From NCBI GenBank assembly GCA_900547555.1, contig URHG01000041.1, positions 1-24,507 on the forward strand: DNA of 24,507 nt. The letters are read 5' to 3'. Under the pieces are notes generated by a model that did not search any database, was not told the DNA's origin, and saw only the letters and a program-made list of their open reading frames with translations. The position numbers and the translations under genes were made by a program. Below are positions 15,236-23,200 of this stretch, piece by piece. The stretch comes from an uncultured Porphyromonadaceae bacterium (lineage in GTDB: Bacteria; Bacteroidota; Bacteroidia; Bacteroidales; UBA11471). How positions within the stretch are numbered: position 1 is the first letter of the stretch; each line of letters starts with the position of its first letter.

Positions 15236-17146
15236 ATGAGCGATATTATTCATCTTTTACCCGATTCCGTTGCCAATCAGATTGCCGCTGGTGAAGTCAT
15301 ACAACGCCCGGCATCCGTAGTGAAGGAATTGGTCGAAAATGCCATCGATGCCGGAGCAACCGAGATACAAATCTTTATAAAAGATGCCGGACGTACATTG
15401 ATACAGGTGGTCGATAACGGTAAAGGTATGTCCGAGACCGATGCTCGATTATCTTTCGAACGACATGCTACTTCCAAGATAAGTTCGGCTCAGGACTTGT
15501 ATTCCTTACGCACGATGGGGTTTCGAGGCGAGGCACTTGCTTCTATTGCAGCCATTGCTCAGGTGGAGTTACGAACCCGCCGTGCCGAAGATGAGATAGG
15601 AACGTCGATTCTCATATCCGGTTCGAAAGTGGAGTCGCAAGAATATGTCTCGTGTCCTGCCGGTGCAAATTTCATGATAAAGAATATCTTTTTCAATGTC
15701 CCGGCTCGAAGAAAATTTCTGAAATCGAATCAAGTGGAATTCGGATTTATTATGTCCGAATTCGAACGCACGGCACTGGTCAATACAGATATAGCCTTCA
15801 AGCTCGTCCACAATGACGTAGAATTATATAATCTCCCGGCATCTAATTTCAGACAACGTATCGTCGCCTTATTCGGAAAGAACCTGAACCAGCATCTTCT
15901 CTCTGTTGATGTTCAGACCTCTTTGGTTTCTATTACCGGATATATCGGACACCCCGACTCGGCTCGCAAACGCAATGCTTGGCAATACTTTTTTGTCAAC
16001 GGTCGATATATGCGGCATCCGTACTTTTACAAGGCTGTCATCTCCAATTACGAACAGTTGTTGCCTGCCGGCGAGATGCCTCATTATTTTCTGCACATAC
16101 AAGTAGACCCATCTACCATAGATGTGAATATTCATCCGACAAAAACAGAAATAAAGTTCGAGAATGAACAACCTATATGGCAGATTTTAGCGGCGGCCGT
16201 GAGAGAAACATTAGGAAAATCCAATGCTGTCCCGACAATCGACTTCGATACCGAAGGTGCTCCCGAAATACCTATCTTGCATCACGGTCAGCCGGTTGAG
16301 CCGCCTCGGGTATCATATTCTCCCGATTACAATCCGTTTGCGTCGTCTTCTGCAAAAACCTCGAACCATTCGCATAGAGTCGATTACGATTGGACTCAAC
16401 TTTATAAAGATTTTCAATCGAATAAAGATATGCCTATCTCCCCGGAAGAAGAGGCCGGAGAAATAAAAATACCTTCTAAGATAAATCAACAGACATTTGT
16501 CGAGAATATATCTGCGACAAAAGTATCATCGGAAGCAATACCGCTTTCCATTCCGATGCAGGAAACATCACGTTCGATAGATACGGGTATCGAACATTTA
16601 CAGATCAAAGGCCGCTATATATTGACGTCGGTAAAATCGGGACTGATGATTATCGACCAACATCGGGCGCATGTTCGCATCTTATTTGACCGATATATGT
16701 CTCATATACAAAATAAGAAAGGTGTTTCCCAGCGTCTTCTTTTTCCCGAAATGATACAATTGTCCCCGGCACAAGGAGCGGAATTGTTGTCGGTTCAGGA
16801 AGATTTTGAAGCATTGGGATTCGATATTTCCGATATGGGAGGAGGGGCTTACGCCGTCAATGCAGTTCCGGCAGGTATCGACGGGCTCGATGTGCCGACA
16901 TTGATCGACAAGATGCTCGAAACGGCGACGCAGAGAGGTGGCGACGTAAGTGTCGACGTTCATGAAGCCATTTCGTTGGCATTGGCCGAATCGGCTGCAA
17001 TCCCGTATGGGCAGATTTTATCCCCGCTGGAAATGGAGAAGTTGATCAGTGATCTTTTTTCTTTGACCGCCCCCAATTATACTCCCGACGGGAAAGCCGT
17101 CGTGTCGGTAATAGGGGACGACGAATTACAAAAAAGATTCCGATAA
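15236..17146 (+). CDS. mutL: DNA mismatch repair protein MutL
   Basis: 636 residues. MutL couples MutS mismatch recognition to strand removal. The N-terminal GHKL ATPase is complete: KELVENAIDAGA (30-41; Glu31 is the expected catalytic base), DNGKGM (60-65), HATSKI (77-82) and GFRGEALASI (96-105). The transducer domain contains FVNGRYMRHP and the HPTKTEIKF segment. A low-complexity linker (about 360-440) leads to the C-terminal dimerisation domain. There the metal-binding endonuclease motif DQHAx2Ex4E is replaced by DQHRAHVRILFD (474-485), and the C-terminal CPHGRP-type motif by TPDGKAVV (616-623). Nuclease activity is therefore doubtful. The start lies 9 bases after the OstA-like gene, so this repair gene is carried inside an envelope operon. 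Confidence 0.95.
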   Translation: MSDIIHLLPDSVANQIAAGEVIQRPASVVKELVENAIDAGATEIQIFIKDAGRTLIQVVDNGKGMSETDARLSFERHATSKISSAQDLYSLRTMGFRGEALASIAAIAQVELRTRRAEDEIGTSILISGSKVESQEYVSCPAGANFMIKNIFFNVPARRKFLKSNQVEFGFIMSEFERTALVNTDIAFKLVHNDVELYNLPASNFRQRIVALFGKNLNQHLLSVDVQTSLVSITGYIGHPDSARKRNAWQYFFVNGRYMRHPYFYKAVISNYEQLLPAGEMPHYFLHIQVDPSTIDVNIHPTKTEIKFENEQPIWQILAAAVRETLGKSNAVPTIDFDTEGAPEIPILHHGQPVEPPRVSYSPDYNPFASSSAKTSNHSHRVDYDWTQLYKDFQSNKDMPISPEEEAGEIKIPSKINQQTFVENISATKVSSEAIPLSIPMQETSRSIDTGIEHLQIKGRYILTSVKSGLMIIDQHRAHVRILFDRYMSHIQNKKGVSQRLLFPEMIQLSPAQGAELLSVQEDFEALGFDISDMGGGAYAVNAVPAGIDGLDVPTLIDKMLETATQRGGDVSVDVHEAISLALAESAAIPYGQILSPLEMEKLISDLFSLTAPNYTPDGKAVVSVIGDDELQKRFR

Positions 17147-17160
17147 ATAAGTCCTCGTTT

Positions 17161-18066
17161 ATGTATCGATATATTCCTTTGGTGTTCTTGATTTCATTTC
17201 TGTATTCTCTTTCCTCTCCGGTAGAAGCCGCAAGAAAGAAAAAAGAAGCTGTTCCCGAGAAATCGGAGGAGACAATTTTTATGGAAACGTATTTTCCCGA
17301 ACGCCCTTGTCGGGAATGGGAGATCGGAAGAAAATTTATCTACCTCGATGATGACCTCTCGCCGCTGATACAACCTCAGACTATTTCATCAGAGGACTCT
17401 TCTTATAGAGGAAAAATATTTATATACAAAGGTATGGTCGAGGCATCGCCGTGGAGGAAAGGCACGGTAAATTTGGAATTTGCCTGTGAAGGACGGAAAT
17501 ATTATTTCAAAACCGGGAAAAGCGAGGAAGATATAATGAATTCGTCTTATACTCCGTTATTGCCCATGTTGGTTTCCGATGAAGATATAAGTAAAGCCCG
17601 GCAATTGCTGGTAGGAAAAACACTATATACCCGGCCGGCTACGTGGGTCGATTCCATAGGAAATACCTCTTCAAACCGTCGCTATTGTCCGGTCAAAATC
17701 GTCGACATACAACCTGGGAATAGCATTTATCCCATAGCATTCGTTTTTGAAGATGAAATGTCGTCGACATATCGGATATTCGGCTCTCTGACACAGACTT
17801 CTCGTATGCAGGCGGCAACATTCGATCGCTTGTTTACCTTCGACGATCCCCGATGCTCATACAAAGATATTCCCGATACGCATTGGCGACTGATTACGCA
17901 CGGTCGTGTAACCGAGGGTATGACAAAAGAGGAGTGCCGTTTGTCATTGGGTAGTCCGCAAAATGCAAGAGAAATACCCACATACAGCGGTTTGAAGGAA
18001 GAGTGGTTTTACCGAACCGGAGCTTATCTCTATTTCGAAGATGGAAAATTGTCCCGTTACCGATAA
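17161..18066 (+). CDS. Secreted protein with BamE/SmpA-like C-terminal domain
   Basis: 301 residues. MYRYIPLVFLISFLYSLSSP followed by VEA is a signal peptide; no lipobox is seen, so the product is probably periplasmic. A basic patch (RKKK) follows the cleavage site. The middle region (about 40-240) has no motif I can name. The last 61 residues start HWRLITHGRVTEGMTKEECR and include LGSPQ and end YLYFEDGKLSRYR. The order GMT-helix-LGxP-W-Y-strand-F-dGkL is the pattern of the SmpA/OmlA (BamE) fold, a component of outer-membrane protein assembly in other Gram-negatives. This is recognised by eye and is a fold-level suggestion only. It follows mutL by 14 bases and precedes murB by 12, in the envelope run. 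Confidence 0.7.
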   Translation: MYRYIPLVFLISFLYSLSSPVEAARKKKEAVPEKSEETIFMETYFPERPCREWEIGRKFIYLDDDLSPLIQPQTISSEDSSYRGKIFIYKGMVEASPWRKGTVNLEFACEGRKYYFKTGKSEEDIMNSSYTPLLPMLVSDEDISKARQLLVGKTLYTRPATWVDSIGNTSSNRRYCPVKIVDIQPGNSIYPIAFVFEDEMSSTYRIFGSLTQTSRMQAATFDRLFTFDDPRCSYKDIPDTHWRLITHGRVTEGMTKEECRLSLGSPQNAREIPTYSGLKEEWFYRTGAYLYFEDGKLSRYR

Positions 18067-18078
18067 AATGTTTTGTGC

Positions 18079-19095
18079 ATGAAAATATATGAGAATTATT
18101 CGTTGCAGGAAAGACACACATTTCACCTGCCCGTAAAGACCCGATATTATGTCGAGTACGATACTGTAAATGAACTATGTTCCTTTATAAAAGAGAATTC
18201 GTTATTTCGGGAATACCCGTGCTATCATATAGGAGGAGGTAGTAATCTCTTGTTTTTGCAAGATTACCGGGGTGTCATACTCCATTCGGCTATACGGTTT
18301 ATCGAGCGTGTGGACGAAGATGAAGATGCTGTTTTGTTACGAGTTGGCTCTGGTGTCGTATGGGACGATTTCGTCAAATACTGCGTGGAGAATAATTGGG
18401 GAGGAGTAGAGAATCTGTCGCTGATACCCGGAGAAGTAGGAGCTTCGGCCGTACAAAACATAGGGGCCTATGGTGTCGAGGTGAAAGATGTAATAGAAAA
18501 GGTCGAGACGATCGATATGCAAAGTGGCGAATCCCGTATATTTACAAATGCCGAATGTGCGTATGCATATCGTGATAGTATTTTCAAAAGGGAACTTCGC
18601 GGACGATATATCGTTTCTGCCGTACAATATCGTTTACAGAAAAATGCTGTTTATCACCTCGATTACGGGAACTTACGGGAAGCCGTTGGGCGTTATAGCC
18701 ACCCAACGCTTGCAGATGTGCGTAAGGTTGTCATAGAAATCCGACAATCGAAATTACCCGATCCCGATGTCTTAGGAAATGCCGGCAGTTTTTTTAAAAA
18801 TCCGGTAGTCCCGACAGAACACTATGTGGCTTTGAAAGAGCGTTTTCCCGATATGCCCCATTATCCGGTCGATGAATCGCGTGTGAAGTTACCGGCCGGT
18901 TGGCTGATCGATAGAGCCGGTTGGCGGGGAAAAATACATGGGGGAGCCGGTGTATATGAGAAACAATCGCTTGTCTTGGTAAACCGGGGTAAAGCAACGG
19001 TCGAGGACATAACCGAGTTGGCCGATAAAATTTGCCATTCGATAAAAGAAAAATACGATATAGATCTACATCCGGAAGTAAATTACATTGTATAA
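18079..19095 (+). CDS. murB: UDP-N-acetylmuramate dehydrogenase (type I MurB)
   Basis: 338 residues from ATG 18079 (MKIYENYSLQERHTF); an in-frame TTG at 18073 is less likely. MurB is the cytoplasmic FAD enzyme that reduces UDP-GlcNAc-enolpyruvate to UDP-MurNAc with NADPH, an early step of peptidoglycan synthesis. Visible features are the FAD-binding IGGGSNLL (51-58), NLSLIPGEVGASAVQNIGAY (112-131), the type I loop YRDSIFK (164-170), catalytic Ser237 in AGSFFKNP, and a C-terminal Glu333 in HPEVNYIV. Length and loop match the E. coli type rather than the shorter type II. The next gene starts one base after its stop. Confidence 0.96.
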   Translation: MKIYENYSLQERHTFHLPVKTRYYVEYDTVNELCSFIKENSLFREYPCYHIGGGSNLLFLQDYRGVILHSAIRFIERVDEDEDAVLLRVGSGVVWDDFVKYCVENNWGGVENLSLIPGEVGASAVQNIGAYGVEVKDVIEKVETIDMQSGESRIFTNAECAYAYRDSIFKRELRGRYIVSAVQYRLQKNAVYHLDYGNLREAVGRYSHPTLADVRKVVIEIRQSKLPDPDVLGNAGSFFKNPVVPTEHYVALKERFPDMPHYPVDESRVKLPAGWLIDRAGWRGKIHGGAGVYEKQSLVLVNRGKATVEDITELADKICHSIKEKYDIDLHPEVNYIV

Positions 19096-19096
19096 A

Positions 19097-19864
19097 ATGC
19101 GCGTAGAATTTTTGGGAACAGGAACATCGACGGGAGTACCCATGATCGGTTGCCGCTGTGATGTGTGTCGGTCGAAAGACTCTCGCGATCGTCGCTTACG
19201 TTCATCGGTCTGTCTGACAATCGGCGATAAGAATATTTTGATCGATTGCGGTCCGGATTTTCGACAACAGATGTTGCGGAGCGGTATCGATCACATCGAT
19301 GCAGTACTGCTTACGCATGAGCATTACGACCATACATCGGGTCTCGACGAATTACGAAATTTCAGTCGCAATAATCCTATTCCCATATATGCCGAACCGA
19401 ATGTTCTGGATATTATACATCAACGCCTTTTTTATTGTTTCTCGGAGCAACCCAATCCCGGAGTTGCTCACTTGGAGCTCAAAGCAATAGAAAATCTCTC
19501 TCCGTTTACACTTTTCGGCATCGATGTAGAACCTGTCAGAGTGTGGCATTATAGGCTTCCCATTATCGGTTACCGTATCGGACGATTTGCCTATATTACC
19601 GATATGCTCACGATACCCGAGGAGGAATGTGCCAAGCTTTCGAACCTCGATACTTTGGTGGTCAATGCCTTACGGCATAAGCCCCATATTTCGCATCAGA
19701 ATCTCGAAAGCGCGTTGGCTTTTATCGCACAACTCAATCCGAAGCAGGCGTATATCACACACATGAGCCATCAGATAGGTTTTCATGAAACGGAAGAGAA
19801 GAAACTCCCCCGGAATGTGGCTTTTGCCTATGATGGGCTGACTATATCTGTCTCGGACAATTGA
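19097..19864 (+). CDS. PhnP-type metallo-beta-lactamase-fold hydrolase
   Basis: 255 residues from ATG 19097, one base after the murB stop; the in-frame TTG at 19088 lies inside murB. The metal-binding motif HEHYDH is at 74-79, with further likely ligands in VWHYRLP, YITDM and ITHMSHQIGFHE. The opening FLGTGTSTGVPMIGCRCDVC includes the GCxCxxC cysteines (19, 21, 24) that hold a structural zinc in PhnP and related phosphodiesterases. PhnP itself hydrolyses cyclic ribose phosphates, but no phosphonate-degradation genes are nearby, so the substrate here is unknown. A nucleotide or phosphodiester substrate is the conservative guess. The product is cytoplasmic, with no signal peptide. Confidence 0.85.
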   Translation: MRVEFLGTGTSTGVPMIGCRCDVCRSKDSRDRRLRSSVCLTIGDKNILIDCGPDFRQQMLRSGIDHIDAVLLTHEHYDHTSGLDELRNFSRNNPIPIYAEPNVLDIIHQRLFYCFSEQPNPGVAHLELKAIENLSPFTLFGIDVEPVRVWHYRLPIIGYRIGRFAYITDMLTIPEEECAKLSNLDTLVVNALRHKPHISHQNLESALAFIAQLNPKQAYITHMSHQIGFHETEEKKLPRNVAFAYDGLTISVSDN

Positions 19865-19906
19865 AAATCGATCAGATTACTGTATTTAGAAAAAAATGAA
19901 ACCGAT

Positions 19907-20299
19907 ATGAAACAACAGGCATTTTCGATAAAAAGCCGTATTCGCAGCTTTTCCAATGCATTTCGCGGATTGGGATTATTTTTCGAGCAAGAACATAATG
20001 CGCGCATTCATGCGGTTGTTGCAGTTATAACTGTCGTGTCGGGACTCTTGGTCGGTCTGTCGAGGATAGAATGGATCGCTGTATTTTTTGCAATAGGTAT
20101 GGTTATCGCTACGGAGGCCATGAATACTACGGTAGAATATCTGTGCGATTTCGTATGTCCCGAGTATAACGATACAATCAAGAAAATAAAAGATTTGGCG
20201 GCAGGTGCCGTCTTAATATGTGCGATAGCAGCGGTAATAATAGGTTGTATCGTTTTTATTCCCCATTTGATCACATTGATGAATCATACTCTTTCATAA
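19907..20299 (+). CDS. dgkA: Diacylglycerol/undecaprenol kinase family protein
   Basis: 130 residues, typical for this inner-membrane kinase family. The N-terminal amphipathic helix (SRIRSFSNAFRGLGLFFEQEHN, minus its ends) is followed by three hydrophobic segments at about 34-51, 54-70 and 98-119. The signature EAMNTTVEYLCDF (70-82) with downstream KIKDLAAGAVL matches the catalytic helix and the KDxAAGAVL motif. Members phosphorylate diacylglycerol or, in many non-enteric bacteria, undecaprenol, which would feed the lipid carrier pool used with MurB products; the substrate cannot be read from sequence. A nearby ATG at 19895 hits a stop after four codons, so 19907 is the start. It ends the forward run. 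Confidence 0.88.
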   Translation: MKQQAFSIKSRIRSFSNAFRGLGLFFEQEHNARIHAVVAVITVVSGLLVGLSRIEWIAVFFAIGMVIATEAMNTTVEYLCDFVCPEYNDTIKKIKDLAAGAVLICAIAAVIIGCIVFIPHLITLMNHTLS

Positions 20300-20320
20300 G
20301 AGCCTTTCCCATGACGGATC

Positions 20321-20363
20321 AAACAAAGAACGATTCCTTTGGCTGGGAATCGTTCTTTGTTTT
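20321..20363. terminator. Bidirectional hairpin between convergent genes
   Basis: A 17-bp perfect stem, AAACAAAGAACGATTCC (20321-20337) and GGAATCGTTCTTTGTTT (20346-20362), 8-base loop. It ends in four T (20360-20363) on the plus strand and in TTTG on the minus strand. It lies between dgkA (plus) and the DJ-1 family gene (minus) and can serve both. Confidence 0.8.
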
Positions 20364-20378
20364 GCATGCGTTCCTTTG

Positions 20379-20975
20379 TCATTCATTATAAAGACCGTAT
20401 TTATGGAATTTATATGAGTTCATGATGTTTTCATCGGTATCGGCTTTTAACAAGAGCAATATATCTCGGCAGAACTCCATATATCCCGTTCCGTTCGCCG
20501 TTACAATGTTTTTATCATATACGCACTGTTTTTCGATATATCCGCTCTCGTTTGTGTAATTTTTTTTCCCCCATAATTTCAGTTGTTCTTTGGTATTCCC
20601 CGTATGTTTGACATGGTTCAGAAATCCGTGTGCGGCCATGAATGATACGGCGTTACAAATTGCACCCACGATTTTTCCTTGTTGCAAGGCTTTTGTTACG
20701 ATAGGTGCAAGCGATTCGGCGGCAGGAGTATTCCACTGCATTCCACCGATTAGAATCAAAGCGGCATAATCTTCGGGTAAATTCTGAAAACTATAATCGG
20801 GTATCGTTCGGAATCCTCCGATAGAACAGACTTCTTTTTCGGTCGGAGCAACTGTTTTCGGGATATATTTTTTGTCGCTACCGGGCATCACTCCGAAATT
20901 CAAAGAGGTTGACAGAAATGCGCCTTCCCAATCGGCATATTCATCGAGTAGCACGAATAAAACTTCTTTTCTCAT
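20379..20975 (-). CDS. DJ-1/PfpI family protein
   Basis: 198 residues. The opening EVLFVLLDEYADWEGAFL and the nucleophile-elbow segment GKIVGAICNAVSFMAAHGFL are characteristic of the DJ-1/PfpI superfamily. The likely reactive Cys is 107 and the partner Glu is 17. LILIGGMQW (73-81) fits the strand before the elbow. The family includes proteases, glyoxalase-like enzymes, isocyanide hydratases and redox-protective proteins; I cannot assign which. No signal peptide, so cytoplasmic. It starts 33 bases after the stop of the second RecQ-type gene on the same strand, so the two are probably co-transcribed. Confidence 0.85.
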   Translation of the reverse strand: MRKEVLFVLLDEYADWEGAFLSTSLNFGVMPGSDKKYIPKTVAPTEKEVCSIGGFRTIPDYSFQNLPEDYAALILIGGMQWNTPAAESLAPIVTKALQQGKIVGAICNAVSFMAAHGFLNHVKHTGNTKEQLKLWGKKNYTNESGYIEKQCVYDKNIVTANGTGYMEFCRDILLLLKADTDENIMNSYKFHKYGLYNE

Positions 20976-21008
20976 ATTTTCCGTTTTTTATGTTTGTATG
21001 ATTTCTCG

Positions 21009-22925
21009 TTATCTTTTTTTGTTGCTGTTCAGGAAATATTTTTGGTTTTCTTGTCGGAGGAAACGTTCATCGATAAGATAGCGAATCGTTTCTATAATTT
21101 GTTCTTGCGGATAGGGTAATCGTTCGACCAACTCATTCAGTTTGAGCGGATCATTTTTCAATAAATCTTTCAAGGATGAGGTGATTTGATCGAATACAGA
21201 AGGTGATAAAGTTGCGTTTTTCTTATTTTGACACACATCGCAACAGCCACAATCATCGGTCGTTTTTTCACCGAAATAGTCGAGTAACAACTTTTCCCTG
21301 CAAATATTTTCGCATAAGGTATATTGCAAGATCCGTTCTATCCGATATGCAAAACGCTCTTTCCGTTCTTCGTATGCCGACCGTGGTATAGCCAGATCTT
21401 TCAATCTTGTACGGGAACGGGTAAAAAAAATGAATGGCATTCTTTTTCGTGGAACATAATGGATAACATGTAACTTACCCAAATAGATGAGGCTCTCGTA
21501 TATCGTTTCGGGAGACAGCCCTGTACGGCGTTCGATAATCGACTCTTTGATAAATGTATAATCGGCAAATAATCCTGTATAAGAGCGTAACAGGCATTGC
21601 AGTACCGTGTCGGTATCGGGGTCGTCGGTTTTTAGTTTATACAATTCGTCCCGATGTACGGTTACCATGACACGGGACTGAGAATCGGCTTCTTCTATGT
21701 ATTCTATATATCCCGACTGTTCCAGTATTTTCAACGCATGATAAGCGGGCAATATCGGGAACTTGAATGTCTTGCAAAAGAGATTCAAATCGAAATCATG
21801 TACCGAGTTTATTCCGAACCCCTCGGCCACTTGCAGATAGTTGCACATGGCCTCGTATATACGGACTATAAAATCTTTTTCGGGGAACATGTCTGTTACC
21901 CTTTTGTGCAACTTGGATTTATCGGTCGGGGAGTAGAGCAGAACGGCATAAGAACTGTTTCCGTCCCGCCCGGCCCGTCCCGCTTCTTGATAATATTCTT
22001 CGGGTGAACTGGGTATATCAAGATGTACGACCAGACGCACATCGGGCTTGTCTATCCCCATGCCGAAGGCATTCGTCGCAACCATAACCCGGGAACGCCC
22101 TTCTTTCCACTCTTGTTGTCGGCTCTCTTTATCTTCGGGGTCGATACCCGCATGGTAGTATTGTGCGGATATTCCCGCACGATATAGGACCTCTGCAACC
22201 TCTTTTGTACGTTTTCTGCTGCGGACATACACGATGGCACTCCCCGGGACTCGTGATAATATATAGATGAGTTGTTGCAGTTTGTCTTCGTTGTAACGGA
22301 CCACATAACGAAGATTCGGCCGGCGAAAACTTTTTCGGAAAACATTTTCTGCCTTGAAAAGCAGTTTGGTCTGAATATCTTTTGCAACTTCGGGAGTTGC
22401 GGTTGCAGTTACGGCAAGTACGGGAATCTGTGGCATTGTCTGCCGCAATTCCGATATTTTCAAATAATCGGGACGAAAATCATATCCCCACTGCGAAATG
22501 CAATGGGCTTCATCTACGACAAGTAGTGAAATCGGTAAATCTTTGAGCTTCTCTTGGAAAAGCTGGGTCGATAGCCGTTCGGGAGAGACATAGAGGAACT
22601 TGTATTTCCCGAATATGCAGTTGTCGAGAGTAATGAGCATCTCCCGTCGGCTCATTCCCGAGTGTATATACGACGCTTTTATATCGAGGGACCGTAACGT
22701 ATCTACTTGGTCTTTCATCAATGCTATAAGAGGCGTTACCACGATACATATACCTTCCATATATAACCCCGGGACCTGATACGTAATCGATTTTCCCCCA
22801 CCGGTCGGCATCAACGCAAGCGTATCTTTTCCATTCAGAACCGATTGTATGATATCTTCCTGCAAGGGCCGGAAAGAGTCATATCCCCAATAGCGTTTCA
22901 ATATTTCGTGAATACTTTGCTCCAT
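21009..22925 (-). CDS. recQ: RecQ-family ATP-dependent helicase without HRDC
   Basis: 638 residues from ATG 22925; a TTG two codons upstream is less likely. The helicase core is complete: TGGGKS (41-46), DEAH (138-141) in VVDEAHCISQWGYDF, VTATAT, ATNAFGMGIDKPDVR and QEAGRAGRDG (313-322). Zinc ligands are C542, C559, C562 and C565. The spacing from motif VI to the first zinc Cys is about 220 residues, against 48 in the recQ at 5383, so about 170 residues are inserted; they look like winged-helix segments (YHALKILEQSGYIEYIEE). After the zinc site there is a short region (NDPLKLNELVERLPYPQEQI) and no HRDC. It is a distinct Bacteroidota RecQ subgroup rather than a recent duplicate. A -7 element lies just upstream. 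Confidence 0.9.
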   Translation of the reverse strand: MEQSIHEILKRYWGYDSFRPLQEDIIQSVLNGKDTLALMPTGGGKSITYQVPGLYMEGICIVVTPLIALMKDQVDTLRSLDIKASYIHSGMSRREMLITLDNCIFGKYKFLYVSPERLSTQLFQEKLKDLPISLLVVDEAHCISQWGYDFRPDYLKISELRQTMPQIPVLAVTATATPEVAKDIQTKLLFKAENVFRKSFRRPNLRYVVRYNEDKLQQLIYILSRVPGSAIVYVRSRKRTKEVAEVLYRAGISAQYYHAGIDPEDKESRQQEWKEGRSRVMVATNAFGMGIDKPDVRLVVHLDIPSSPEEYYQEAGRAGRDGNSSYAVLLYSPTDKSKLHKRVTDMFPEKDFIVRIYEAMCNYLQVAEGFGINSVHDFDLNLFCKTFKFPILPAYHALKILEQSGYIEYIEEADSQSRVMVTVHRDELYKLKTDDPDTDTVLQCLLRSYTGLFADYTFIKESIIERRTGLSPETIYESLIYLGKLHVIHYVPRKRMPFIFFTRSRTRLKDLAIPRSAYEERKERFAYRIERILQYTLCENICREKLLLDYFGEKTTDDCGCCDVCQNKKNATLSPSVFDQITSSLKDLLKNDPLKLNELVERLPYPQEQIIETIRYLIDERFLRQENQKYFLNSNKKR

Positions 22926-22977
22926 ACTCAAAATTCGGGAATATTCTGTGTTTCAAAAATCCGTAGTTAGCTTTTTG

Positions 22978-22985
22978 CAAAGATA
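22978..22985 (-). promoter_or_regulatory. -7 element of the recQ-like/DJ-1 transcription unit
   Basis: On the minus strand this reads TATCTTTG, an exact TAnnTTTG match, about 50 bases upstream of ATG 22925. I find no TTTG at the -33 distance, so only half of the promoter is supported. Confidence 0.5.
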
Positions 22986-23080
22986 GTGAAAGAATCTGCA
23001 TTCGTCCCGTTCTTTATTATATCTAATGTACATCGAAAAGAATCCTTGTCAGTTGTTATATGGCAGGGGAAAGCATTATT

Positions 23081-23102
23081 CTGTCTTTTTGGCAGTTTTT
23101 TT
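23081..23102 (+). terminator. Weak terminator-like hairpin upstream of groES
   Basis: CTGTC (23081-23085) can pair with GGCAG (23091-23095), with one G-T wobble, around a TTTTT loop and is followed by seven T. There is no gene on the plus strand just upstream, so its role is unclear; the remainder of 22986-23113 holds nothing else I can support. Confidence 0.25.
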
Positions 23103-23113
23103 ACTAAAAAAAG

Positions 23114-23131
23114 TTTGGCACAGATTTCGCT
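23114..23131 (+). promoter_or_regulatory. Candidate sigma-54-type promoter of groES-groEL
   Basis: TTTGGCACAGATTTCGCT carries GG (23117-23118) and GC (23129-23130) exactly ten bases apart, the -24/-12 geometry of sigma-54 promoters, and TGGCAC matches the -24 consensus. The -12 half is TCGCT instead of TTGCA/T. No TAnnTTTG element is found in the groES upstream region, nor a CIRCE operator. Transcription would start near 23142, about 60 bases before ATG 23201. Confidence 0.45.
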
Positions 23132-23200
23132 ATAAGAATAGTGTCTTTCTCGAAAAGAGAAGAAAAAAGAACTATATAATTAACTTAAAAATAAAAAGAG

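Noticed and set aside
18073..19099. TTG starts for murB (18073) and for the hydrolase (19088).
   Set aside because: ATG codons two or three codons downstream begin exactly at the conserved N-termini, and all other starts here are ATG.
22932..23200. Searched for a CIRCE operator (TTAGCACTC-N9-GAGTGCTAA) before groES.
   Set aside because: No match found on either strand.
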